64,000 bases of DNA, taken from the NCBI RefSeq assembly GCF_901709675.1, contig NW_023590223.1:1-64000 (forward strand), in the 5' to 3' direction. Source of the DNA: Syngnathus acus. Lineage: Eukaryota > Chordata > Actinopteri > Syngnathiformes > Syngnathidae. The notes beneath the pieces are model-generated. The model saw nothing but the letters and a program-made list of their open reading frames with translations. It was not told where the DNA came from and did not search any database. The position numbers and the translations under genes are program-made. How positions within the stretch are numbered: position 1 is the stretch's first letter; each line of letters opens with the position of its first letter. Positions 42,883 to 51,988 of the stretch are shown here, in pieces.

Positions 42883-43638
42883 TGTTAGAAAAATGTATAT
42901 ATATATGTTATCATGCGTTCTCTAATCAATGCTTTACCGCAGTATTACTGCAATATATGCTTGCTGTTTGGCCTTGCTGTTTTTATGATGTACCACAGAA
43001 GAGAAAAGTTACGGCTGGGTCAGGAGAGAGGTTACAGCTGGGTCAGACAGGACCAGCTGACAACTCAGCAAAAAGAAGACATCTACCGAGACAGTTCCTT
43101 TCTAACAAAGACCACTTTGTTAAACAACATGCCTCATTGCTGTCTTGCACCTCAGATGAACCTACAAGTGACCATCATTGTCAGGGTTTTCAAAACTATC
43201 TTAATCGTAGGATTATGTCGGAATGTATGTATCCAGTAATAAATAACCTAGCTTGTCCCATTCTACACAATGTCGTAAAGCATCCCTTGCTATGTTTTGA
43301 CTAGAGGTCAAAGGTTTTCTTCTCTATCCAGGCCACTCAAATTCCTCTTCCCACATGTTCTTATCAGTATGTAAACACCTAGTGATTTCTTCCTTACGAG
43401 GCAAAGCCCACATGCGTTCCCCCTCCTCTTTTAGGGGCTTTTGTCTCACGATTTGTGGGTAGGGCAAATCCCAATAAAAAGAGCGGGAGTGCATACAGAT
43501 ATTTAGTGTAGTGAGATTGTTGTGAAGCTATCTGTACTGCACTCCTCGCGAGAAAAGACTTAATATTCTGTCTCACTTGTGGTTTGTTTGCTGTTGCTCT
43601 TCTCTTGAAATTTGTTCGGTCAGCGAAAAAACCTAACA
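42883..43638 (+). repeat. ERV 3' LTR
   Basis: It is 756 bp, the same length as the 5' LTR, with two substitutions. It is followed by the duplicated target ATAAC. Confidence 0.95.
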
Positions 43639-43643
43639 ATAAC

Positions 43644-43858
43644 TATGGATAACTGTACTATCACTCAGAGCGATACTGTAACTAATCTCGGGGTAACATT
43701 TGACCAAACGCTCTCCTTTCAAAAGCACAATAAGAACATAACTAAAATTGCGCTTTTTTACCTCCGTAATATTCGTAAGATTCGTCCGATTCTCTCGTGA
43801 TGCGGAAACTATTATACATGCGTTTATTATGTCGCGCCTGGACTACTGTAACGCATTA
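43644..43858 (+). pseudogene. CR1/L2-type LINE, 3' coding segment after the ERV
   Basis: The LINE resumes with VTNLGVTFDQTLSF, ITKIALFYLRNI and IMSRLDYCNAL, the region following the RT palm. One frameshift near 43799 divides it. It is cut by a minus-strand LINE 3' end at about 43860. Confidence 0.7.
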
Positions 43859-43859
43859 T

Positions 43860-44045
43860 CAAAGTCAAAGTCAAAGTCTGCTTTATTGTCAATTTCTTCA
43901 CATGTCAAGACATACAAAGACATTGAAACTGCGTTTCCTACTATCCCACGGTGGAGGCAAGACATATTACACCCAATTGGTCCACAGACAAACAAAACAT
44001 TCAAGTAAACAATACACAAAGTAAAAATAAGAAGGCACATAGTAT
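43860..44045 (-). mobile_element. Rex1-type LINE 3' end, truncated
   Basis: The tail (CAAAGT)n followed by ctgctttattgtcaatttcttcac is the reverse of the LINE end at 46415-46485. Only the 3' UTR and a few codons are present. Confidence 0.65.
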
Positions 44046-44074
44046 ATAAATGTATTATTTATTTATATAAAGGC

Positions 44075-44140
44075 CGGTCCACGAAAATATTTCTGACACG
44101 TAACCGGTCCGTGGCGCAAAAAAGGTTGGGGACCAGTGAT
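44075..44140. mobile_element. hAT-type terminal fragment
   Basis: GGTCCGTGGCGC leads into GGTTGGGGACCAGTG, as in the end at 4320-4398. The other end is absent. From 44141 to 44400 nothing is recognised. Confidence 0.45.
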
Positions 44141-44788
44141 TTAGTAGAAGGTGGCTACAGATAAAAGTTTGAGTTCATTTTGAAAGACTAACAGGTCACT
44201 CACTTAAGATGCACGCACAACCAATGCAGCTCTCTAATAACTCTGCTGCAAACATAGGTTAACGCACTTGGGTTGAAAACCAAACCCCAGTCTTTCACGC
44301 GACAAGCAGAGATACTATCCACGATACTAACAAGGAACATGCCCTGTGTTGGGGCAAGATGGACTGCTTGGCGGGAGAAAGGAAAGGGAGGAAGCAGAAA
44401 GGGGAACGCTCACAGAACACATGCGCTTATAACTATTATGTGGATTTTAACCATCTGTAAACGTTATTAAAACAGTACTGAAATGGGGCAATCTGCTGGT
44501 CTTTTTCGTATATGCCTGCCTTCAAGTTTAGAGGGCACTACCTTTAGGGGGCGCATTAGAGGTTAGGGTTAAAGGTGAGGGGGTTACCGTTAGCGAGTTA
44601 GCAGGTTAGGGGTTAATTATTAGGGTTTGGTTATTGTTCTGGTTTTAGAGTTAGCGTTAGGGCTTGAAGTTAGGGAATTAGGAGCCTTAGGCCAACCAGA
44701 TTCCATTTATTCCATTAATCACTGACATTCAGTCTTCAGGTCCATGGGCTACCAATCGGAATGTAACGGGGTCAGCTGGTCGACTATG

Positions 44789-44861
44789 GAGCTCATCGGT
44801 GCAGGGGAATGATTCTCGCTTAGGGTGCATCATTACCTGGGTTTAACTCCCGGACGATCTC
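44789..44861 (+). pseudogene. tRNA-Pro(AGG)-like pseudogene, second copy
   Basis: It is the counterpart of 2468-2540. The AGG anticodon is readable and the acceptor is mismatched; the 3' anticodon stem is better preserved (GGGTGCAT) than in the first copy. Confidence 0.6.
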
Positions 44862-44951
44862 TTCTTGGAAACACTGTTGTCTATCATTATGTGGAGCGTT
44901 TGACAGGCCAACGTTACACGGAATGTAACATGGTCTGCAAGCTTCCGTCAT

Positions 44952-45023
44952 GGCTCGTTGGTCTAGGGGTATGATTCTTGCTTTGGGTGTCGGAGGTCCT
45001 GGGTTCAACTCCCAGACAAGCCC
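44952..45023 (+). tRNA. tRNA-Pro(TGG), slightly degenerate
   Basis: The 72 nt start GGCTCGTTGGTCTAGGGG, carry a TTTGGGT anticodon loop (TGG), and end ACAAGCCC. The T-arm is sound (CTGGG/CCCAG around TTCAACT). One acceptor mismatch and a weak anticodon stem (CTTGC/GTCGG) suggest low activity or early decay. Confidence 0.6.
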
Positions 45024-45106
45024 TTCTTTAAAACGTTGCTGTTGATCAACTAGCCCAATTTAATTTTGGGCGCTAGCCCGAATCCATACACGGTGGATGG
45101 CGGCAG

Positions 45107-45766
45107 TGATATTTGAGAAGTGAAATGAAGTTTATTGGATTTGCAGACAGTGTGCAATCATTATTTCATCAAAAGTAGGCAGGTACATAAATTTGGGCAC
45201 CCCAAGAGAAAAATGACAATATTTCAATATCAATATTTAGTAGATCCTCCTTTTGCAGAAATAACAGCCTCTCGACCAGTGGTTCTTAACCTGGGTTCGG
45301 TCGAACCCTAGGGGTTCGGTGAGTCGGTTTCAGGGGTTCGGCAGAGCCTCCACTCCGGAGGTCCAAACACACCTGATTAATAAATTCGCATATCTGAACT
45401 GGTCTCGCAAAGGCAACAGCAGAAGTCACACTGATTTGCTGGTATGTCATTTGTTGTGAATTCATGCATCGTGTTGGTTCTATTCTTTGAACAAGGTGAT
45501 GTTTATGCACGGCTCATTTTGTGCACCAGTAAAAACATCTCTGTCTTCAATTTGAAAAAAATAAATATATATTCACAAAAGAGGGGTTCGGTGAATGGGC
45601 ATATGAAACTGGTGGGGTTCAGTGCCTCCAACAAGGTTAAGAATCACTGCTCTAGACACTTCCTATAGCTTCCAATGAGTGTGGATTCTGGTTGAAGGTA
45701 TATTTCACCATTCTTCTTGACAAATCTGAAAGTCCCATAAACTTCATTTCACTTCTCAAATATCAT
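45107..45766. mobile_element. Tc1/mariner-like MITE with long inverted ends
   Basis: The left tgatatttgagaagtgaa and the right ttcacttctcaaatatca are perfect inverses, extending about 28 bp. The inner sequence has no transposase. It is split by a hAT MITE at 45277-45649. Confidence 0.65.
45277..45649. mobile_element. hAT MITE nested in the mariner-like MITE
   Basis: Ends CAGTGGTTCTTAACCTGG and AAGGTTAAGAATCACTG bound 373 bp. Flanks CTCTCGAC and CTCTAGAC form an 8-bp target duplication with one mismatch. No coding capacity. Confidence 0.85.
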
Positions 45767-45799
45767 TAAGTCTGTCCGCTATATGATATATTTTACTGA

Positions 45800-46485
45800 T
45801 ATTGCCTCTGAACAGGCGAGCAAGTGCTCCTCCGGCCGTCATGACTACATTCTACCGTGGCACCATTGAGAGCATCCTCTCCAGTTGTATCGCTGTTTGG
45901 GGTGGTAGCTGCACTGAATACAACATGAAGGCCCTGCAGCGCATAGTGAACACAGCTGGTAAGATTATTGGTGCTTCACTCCCCTCCCTGAAGGACATTT
46001 ACACCTCCCATCTCACCCGCAAGGCGACCGCGATCGTGAGTGATGTGAGTCACCCCGCTCACTCTTTGTTTGATCTTCTGCCCTCTGGGAAGAGGTACAG
46101 GAGCCTGCGCTTCCGCACCACCAGACTCACCAACAGCTTCATACTCCAGGCTGTTATGATCCTGAACTCTCTCCCCCCTTCTGCGTAGCGTCCTGTACTT
46201 TTGCGGTATATTCTGACTGTCTGCTGTATGCACACTTGCTCCATTTTTGCTCCTCTTATTTATTATGTTATTTATTTATTTATTATTTATTCATCACTCT
46301 TATTTATTCATTGTTTGTGCCTTCTTGTTTTTATTTTTCGTGTTGTTTACTTGTATGTATATTGTGTACTATGTCTTGTCACCGTGGGATAGTGGGAACG
46401 TAATTTCGATTTCTTTGTGTGTCTTGGAATGTGAAGAAATTGACAATAAAGCAGACTTTGACTTTGACTTTTGACTTTGATAAAG
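45800..46485 (+). mobile_element. Rex1/L2-type LINE, 5'-truncated 3' end
   Basis: About 390 bp of coding 3' end are followed by a 3' UTR and a (TTTGAC)n tail at 46460-46485. The same 3' end in reverse is at 43860-44045. Confidence 0.75.
45802..46188 (+). pseudogene. LINE ORF2 C-terminal domain
   Basis: The 128-codon frame contains MTTFYRGTIESILSSCIAVW, IIGASLPSLKDI and LFDLLPSGKRYRSLR, the conserved C-terminus seen in the L2 LINEs of this window. RT catalytic motifs are absent through truncation. Confidence 0.8.
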
Positions 46486-46599
46486 GAAAATCTTGAAATA
46501 GATTTTGCATACAAATAATACTTTTGCATATGACCGTATATGTAACTCGGAGAACATGTGATTGATTACTTTATCAAATACTATTTGACTAAATATTTG

Positions 46600-46671
46600 A
46601 GGTCCCACTGAAACTTAAAACTCGGATCACGGGATTCAGAGTCCAGAGTGCTAATCATAACACCATGGAAT
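46600..46671 (-). pseudogene. tRNA-Gln(CTG)-like gene
   Basis: In reverse the body follows tRNA-Gln with CTCTGAA loop (CTG) and stem CTGGA. The T-loop has become TTTTAAG and the 5' acceptor lacks its first bases, so it is probably inactive. Confidence 0.55.
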
Positions 46672-46675
46672 AGAC

Positions 46676-46730
46676 ACACACGCACGCGCACACACACACG
46701 CGCGCACACGCACACACACACACACACGCA
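46676..46730. repeat. (AC)n microsatellite with GC variants
   Basis: CA-rich tract with scattered CG interruptions, directly beside a tRNA-Gln-like sequence. From 46731 to 47100 the sequence shows no gene; three ggggtccacc words recur at about 46781, 46947 and 47007. Confidence 0.85.
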
Positions 46731-47102
46731 TCCTTGTTAACCTCCCTCTGCAGGACCCAAAGTACTTTACTGAGTTGTGGGGTCCACCCTTTCTAGTGGT
46801 CCAAGAACTATGAAAAAAATCAGGCAAGTCTCAAAAAAAATCTTGTTACTAAAAATCACTTTCAATAAACACAATTCAAAACTTTATTTTACATGTCAGT
46901 TTTTCAGTCACATGTGGGGCCTGTTTCTAACCTTCAGGCTTTGCGGGGTCCACCTTTACACACATGAGATTTTTAGTCAGTTATGGGGCTCGCTTTTAAT
47001 ATTTCAACCTTAAGAGGTCCACCTATACACACATGACAAATAGTGAACAAATGGTGAAACAGGACCAGCCATGTGTTTCTACCTCTGTTAAGGGAAGCTC
47101 TT

Positions 47103-47320
47103 TCACTCATATTTTCTCCTCATGGTGGTTATTCTATTTTTGACAAAGTACTTAACAGCTTTCCAGTCTCTGTTACTCAGTGCTTGTGGTTCTGCAGCAA
47201 TGCATCTCTCGCAGTCAAACTTACCAGGAACCTGATTTGTCAATATATACTTCCTTAAATGTTTATTTACTGCAGCACATTCCTCTGGGGTCCAGCTTCT
47301 TTTCACAACTTTTTCTTTAC
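47103..47320 (-). CDS. possible terminal exon with SANT/Myb-like domain
   Basis: In reverse, a splice acceptor (cttcttatgcccttag) precedes an open frame: KEKVVKRSWTPEECAAVNKHL, CERCIAAEPQAL, NRDWKAVKYFVKNRI, then a stop at 47103. The W, E and basic pattern resembles a SANT/Myb-like domain at the C-terminus of poorly known fish proteins, some linked to DNA transposons. I cannot identify the gene. An upstream exon candidate is at 48156-48237. The frame has no lesion. It may be a host gene, a duplicate or transposon-derived. Confidence 0.45.
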
Positions 47321-48155
47321 CTAAGGGCATAAGAAGAGCACTTTTTAGTTGACAACTTAATTAGAACAAGACTGCATAAAGAATACATTCACTTTATGTA
47401 CAATAGTCCGACAAAATAATTTAAATGAGATATTTTAAAAAGTCAACTATCTTTGTCAACGGTGATGAGCCCACAATAGACATAAGTAAATCAGTTATTA
47501 TCTGGGATATTAATCCGGTCATTTAAGTTGCTCGGTGGTCTTCAGTGTCAGCTGTTTTCATATTAACAAAATTAAAAATAGATGCACAAAAGGGCAATAT
47601 TAGAATGGCCCCAGTTTTGGAGGTGGGGGAAAGAGGTCTCTCATTTTCTTGACTACTTTTAAGCAGTTTTGCATTTGACCAGAGTGTCACTGCTGGTAGA
47701 TGAAGCAATTCCTGGCCCCTACAGAGGTTGCACAGGCAGCACATTGGGATGCACCATTTCTCTGACAAAACCATTAAGAACAGATACAAGTTGTTGCAAA
47801 ATCAGGGAAAATAAAAATCTGAAAAAAACTTTTTTCAGACAGTGTTTTACATGTATGGGGAATTTGCTTTGATAACGTGCTACACATAGACAAACAAAGA
47901 TGATATAAATAAATTTGGATGGGTTAATTTTCATTTTATCACAAAATTCAACTATGATTGAATAAAGGTCTAAACTTTAGACCTTACATGTCTAAGAAAA
48001 AAAGTCGTGGTGTTTAATATATTGGGTCATCTAAATCTTAGTAAGCAGCATATGTGAGGATAATTAGATACTGATACAGTAGTAACAATTGGACAATTTA
48101 AAAGCAACCGTGATAAAGTTATATATTGAAAAGGATTACTCCAAACTCACCTCAC
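47321..48155. other. AT-rich stretch, possible intron
   Basis: Between the two candidate exons lie unique AT-rich sequence and an 89-codon minus-strand open frame (47523-47789) without recognised motif. Nothing else is seen. Confidence 0.4.
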
Positions 48156-48237
48156 TTTTTGGCAGACTTTTCATTACTTGGGTCACGAGATGTGAAGGTA
48201 CAAGAGGTCACTTCTATGACTTCTGGCATCAGCCCAT
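48156..48237 (-). CDS. possible internal exon upstream of the SANT-like exon
   Basis: In reverse, the acceptor aaatcatcatttcag is followed by 82 bases reading GLMPEVIEVTSCTFTSRDPS and then NEKSAKK, then a GTGAGG donor-like site. The alternative GTGAGT donor 5 bases on would include a stop. A gccaaaaagaaag/GTGAGT donor-like motif also occurs at 48561. The link to the exon at 47103 is inference. Confidence 0.3.
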
Positions 48238-48580
48238 CTGAAATGATGATTTTTAAGTACAGAAAAAAATATGTTAAACTTATCTTATTAGGACAGCAAA
48301 CACACGGATCAAGGGTACAGTTTCTAACAGCAAACTAAAGAGAAAAAAAAACTATCTACACTTGTGCTCATAAGGAGTTATTTATTACAATAATGTCCTG
48401 TAGAACCAATCTTGTTGGAACCAAATTTGGATTTTGGTAAATACTAGACAGGAGCAGATATGAATGTAATGGACTATTTAAAAGTGGTGGAATTAAAAAA
48501 TAAATAAAAATCAATATTGAAAACGAGTACTGACCTTAAACTGCAGTTTTACAAACTCACCTTTCTTTTTGGCCATTTTC
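48238..48580. other. no gene recognised
   Basis: AT-rich sequence between the candidate exon and the first tRNA-Gln fragment. It contains short A-runs; no tRNA, repeat end or frame of note. Confidence 0.5.
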
Positions 48581-49612
48581 TTCCACTGAGACTTGAACTC
48601 TGGTCGCTGGGGTGAGAGTCCTAACCCTAGCCCTAGCTCTAACCTTAACCCTACCTCTTACCCTAACCCTAGCCCTAGCTCTAACCTTAACCCTACCTCT
48701 TACCCTATTCCTAACCCTAACCCTAGCCCTAGCTCTAACCTTAACCCTACCTCTTACCCTATTCCTAACCCTAACCCTAGCTCTAACCCTAGCTCTTACC
48801 CTATTCCTAACCCTAACCCTAGCTCTAACCCTAACTGTAACCCTAACTCTTACCCTAATCCTAACCGTAACCCTAGCTCTAATCCTAATCCTAGCTCTTA
48901 CCCTATTCCTAACCCTAGCTCTAACCTTAAACCTAACCCTAACCCTAATCCTAGCTCTTACCCTAGCTCTAACCCCTCACCTTTCTTTTTGGCCATTTTT
49001 TTCCACTGAGACTTGAACTCAGGTCGCTGGGGTGAGAGTCCTAACCCTAGCCCTAGCTCTAACCTTAACCCTACCTCTTACCCTAACCCTACCTCTTACC
49101 CTATTCCTAACCCTAGCTCTAACCCTATTCCTACCTCAACCCTACCTCTTACCCTATTCCTAACCCTAGCCCTAGCTCTAACCCTAGCTCTAACCCAACC
49201 CTAGCTCTTACCCTATTCCTAACCCTAGCCCTAGCTCTAACCCTAGCTCTAACCCAACCCTAGCTCTTACCCTATTCCTAACCCTAACCCTAATCCTTAC
49301 CCTAGCTCTTACTCTAACCGTAATCCTAACCTTAGCTCTTACCCCTCACCTTTCTTTTTGGCCATTTTTTTCCATTGAGACTTGAACTCAGGTCGCTGGG
49401 GTGAGAGTCCTAACCCTAGCCCTAGCTCTAACCTTAACCCTACCTCTTACCCTAACCCTAGCCCTAGCCTTAACCCTACCTCTTACCCTAACCCTAGCCC
49501 TAACCCTACCTCTTACCCTATTCCTAACCCTAGCAACCCTAACAACCCTAACAACCCTAACAACCCTAACAACCCTAACAACCCTAACAACCCTAACAAC
49601 CCTAACTCTAGC
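48581..49612. repeat. interstitial CCCTAA-like telomeric array in three blocks
   Basis: Blocks at 48621-48977, 49041-49345 and 49409-49612 consist of ctaaccctag, ccctagctctaacc and cctaacccta words. They are dominated by CCCTAA and its CCCTAG/CTCTAA variants. Each block starts at the same point of a tRNA-Gln fragment (tccactgagacttgaactc then ggtcgctggggtgagagtc). The last block ends in about eight copies of CCCTAACAA (49545-49607). Open frames in it (Pro/Asn/Ser- or Leu/Thr-rich) arise from the repeat. Confidence 0.88.
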
Positions 49613-49850
49613 ATATGGTATATGGTTTTATGGGGGAGCACACGAGCAACTCTGTTGCAAATTTTTCAAGGATAAGATATCTTTGGTCCCACTGGGATTT
49701 GAACTCAGGTCGCTGGGGTGAGAGTACAGAGCACTAACCACTACACTACAGAACCCACGCCATTACTTCATGGATGTTACCTATATGGTTTTATGGAGCA
49801 GCTCACAAGTAAATAGTATAGATAGGAATAGGTAAATGCCAAAATACTTG

Positions 49851-49922
49851 AGGTTCCACTGAGACTTGAACTCTGGTCGCTGGGGTGAGAGTCCAGAGCA
49901 CTAACCACTAGAGTATGTAACC
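49851..49922 (-). pseudogene. tRNA-Gln-body copy, anticodon CTC
   Basis: Representative array copy. T-arm and acceptor 3' strand (AGGTTCC in plus orientation) are intact. The anticodon stem CTGGA/CCCAG leaves one A-C mismatch around loop CTCTCAC. The acceptor 5' strand carries changes (GGTTACAT). Similar copies: 50018-50088, 50354-50424, 50689-50759 and 50851-50921. Confidence 0.6.
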
Positions 49923-51005
49923 CACACCATTAATCCATGGAAGTTAGCTATATGGTTTTATGGAGCAGCTCACAAGCAAATAGCATAGATAGGAATAGGT
50001 AAATGTCAAAGTAGTTCAGGTTCCACTGAGACTTGAACTCAGGTCACTGGGGTGAGAGACCAGAGCATTAACCACTACACTATGGAACGCACACCAATAT
50101 TCCATGGAAGTTACGTATATGGTTTTATGGAGCAGCTCACAAGCCAGATATAGGAATAGTATAAATAGGAATAGGTAAATGCCAAAATAGTTGAGGTTCC
50201 ACTGAGACTTGAACGCAGGGGTGAGAGTCTAGAGTACTAACCACTACAGTATGGAACCCACACTATTAATCCATGGAAGTTACCTATATGGTTTTATAGA
50301 GCAGCTCACAAGCAAATAGCATACATGGGAATAGGTAAATGCCAAAATAGTTGAGGTTCCACTGAGACTTGAACTCAAGTCGCTGGGGTGAGAGTCCACA
50401 GCACAAACCACTACAGTATGGAACCCACGGCATTACGTCATGGAAGTTACGTATATGGTTTTATGGACCAGCTCACAAGCAAATAGTATATATACATAGG
50501 AATAGGTAAATGCCAAAATAGTTGATGTTCCACTGAGACTTGAACTCCGGTCACTGGGGTGGGAATCCAGAGCACTAACCACTACACTATGGAACGCACG
50601 ACATTATTTCATGGAAGTTACGTATATGGTTTTATGGAGCAGCTCACAAGCCAGTATAGATAGGAATAGGTAAATGCCAAAATAGTTGAGGTTCCACTGA
50701 GACTTGAACTCAGGTCGCTGGGGTGAGAGTACAGAGCACTAACCACTACAGTATGGAAACCACACCATTGTTTCATGGAAGTTATGTATATGGTTTTATG
50801 GAGCAGCTCACAAGCATATATGTAGGAATAGGCAAATGCCAAAACAGTTGAGGTTCCACTGAGACTTGAACTCGGGTCGCTGGGGTGAGAGTCCAGAGCA
50901 CTTACCACTACACTATGGAACTCATGCCATGGAAGTTACGTATATGGTTTTATAGAGCAGCTCACAAGCAGTATAGATAGGAATAGGTAAATGCAAAAAA
51001 GGTTG

Positions 51006-51077
51006 AGGTTCCACTGAGACTTGAACTCGGATCAGTGGATTCAGAGTCCAGTGTGCTAACCATTACACTATGGAACC
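51006..51077 (-). tRNA. tRNA-Gln(CTG)
   Basis: In reverse the 72 nt start GGTTCCATAGTGTAATGG, carry loop CTCTGAA (CTG), T-loop TTCAAGT and end TGGAACCT. The acceptor pairs fully. Single mismatches occur at the outer anticodon and T-stem pairs. It is the best-preserved member of the array and the likely founder type. Confidence 0.72.
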
Positions 51078-51290
51078 ACAAGGTCCAGACCATGGCAGGC
51101 ATATGCTGGTGTGGGAGCCAGAAGTTTTGAATTCTTTTTTTTTTTTTTTCTTCTTTTTTTTTAATTGCTAATGTGTCAATTGCTGGGCATCTGAAACCAG
51201 TTTTTCCAGTGTCCAGAGACCAGCTATTCCAATTTAGTCCCATAATTGGCTTTCTGTACAGCGCACAAGTGGCAGGGAAGTCTGGGAGTA

Positions 51291-51760
51291 CAGTCAAACC
51301 TCGGTTTTCGAACGTCCCGGTTCTCGAACAAATCGGAATTCGAACAAAGAAATTCGAGATTTTTTTGCTTCGGTTGTCCAACAAAATTCGGAGGTTGAAC
51401 CTCGCAAGATGAGCCGAAAGGACCCGAGAAAACCCGACCGCGCGGCCCGGATGCCGACTGACTCCGTTCGTTATTGTAATTTCGTTACTTTGAGGATTGT
51501 ATTAACCCCTAATCATGCCTCCAAAGAAAGCAAGTGGGAGCAGTAAAGCCATCCTAAAACACAAAGGCGCTCTTTAAGCAATGCGACAGTGAGCGCCCGG
51601 CGCGCTGCGGTTGCCCGACCGCACCAAATTAAGCTCCCTGCGCACTGAGATCCACTTAAATTTTAGAAAGTACATCAGAACTTTAAAAATATTTTCTAGA
51701 TTTCAGCGACGGCTCTGTCACAATAATGCGACCAGCGCGGTGCAGTTGGGCGGTCGGCGG
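51291..51760 (+). mobile_element. Tigger/pogo-like element, internally deleted
   Basis: TA then CAGTCAAACCTCGGTTTTCG marks the left end. A start codon at 51515 begins MPPKKASGSSKAILKHKGAL and reaches a stop at 51575-51577. Sequence after it (gcaatgcgacagtgagcgcc) equals 3' UTR of the relative at 29113, so the transposase body is deleted. The right end runs into a simple repeat and is missing. Confidence 0.7.
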
Positions 51761-51775
51761 CACGCTACGGTTGAG

Positions 51776-51857
51776 CGTTCTCTCTCGCTCTCGCTCTCTC
51801 TCGCGCTCTCTCTTGCTCTCTCTCTCTCTCTCTCGCACTCTTTCTCGCTCTCTCTCA

Positions 51858-51936
<79 letters not shown>
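51776..51936. repeat. (TC)n/(TCTCGC)n followed by (AC)n microsatellite
   Basis: About 85 bp of CT-rich repeat with CG variants adjoin 76 bp of CA repeat. Open frames here are artefacts. Confidence 0.92.
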
Positions 51937-51937
<1 letters not shown>

Positions 51938-51988
51938 ATCATCGGCGGACACTCGGGACGAGTATGACTGTCTTCTTCTCAGGGTCGT

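Larger units (their letters stand above)
36688..43638 (+). mobile_element. endogenous retrovirus, gamma/epsilon-like, internally decayed
   Basis: A 6951-bp provirus with 756-bp LTRs and the 5-bp target duplication ATAAC (36683-36687, 43639-43643) sits inside a LINE. Order: LTR, primer-binding site, palindromic leader repeats, an open gag frame, about 3 kb of decayed pol, an env transmembrane remnant, polypurine tract, LTR. The LTRs differ at only two positions that I could find, yet pol has almost no open frame. No reverse transcriptase motif is visible. It resembles fish retroviruses with a CX6CC-type envelope. Confidence 0.92.
44400..45050 (+). repeat. duplicated tRNA-Pro block, second copy
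   Basis: The block matches 2085-2646 plus 2978-3060 in order: gaacgctcac, gtggattttaacc, ggggcaatctgctgg, the TTAGGG-like tract (44563-44690) and two tRNA-Pro genes. The hAT MITE of the first copy is absent here, so the MITE inserted after duplication. Confidence 0.85.
49685..51077 (-). repeat. tRNA-Gln-derived tandem array, units of about 155-176 bp
   Basis: Nine tRNA-like copies on the minus strand begin near 49685, 49851, 50018, 50194, 50354, 50525, 50689, 50851 and 51006. Spacers share tatggttttatggagcagc and ggaataggtaaatgcc. The first eight have lost the CTG anticodon loop: most read CTCTCAC (CTC), and 50525 reads TTCCCAC (CCC). The unit at 50194 has lost several bases of the T-arm and variable region. 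The last (51006) keeps CTG. Confidence 0.85.

Noticed and set aside
48593-49009. Long Pro/Asn/Ser-rich and Leu/Thr-rich open frames
   Set aside because: They are translations of the CCCTAA-like repeat in different frames and end where the repeat ends; similar frames recur at 49013-49204 and 49382-49721.
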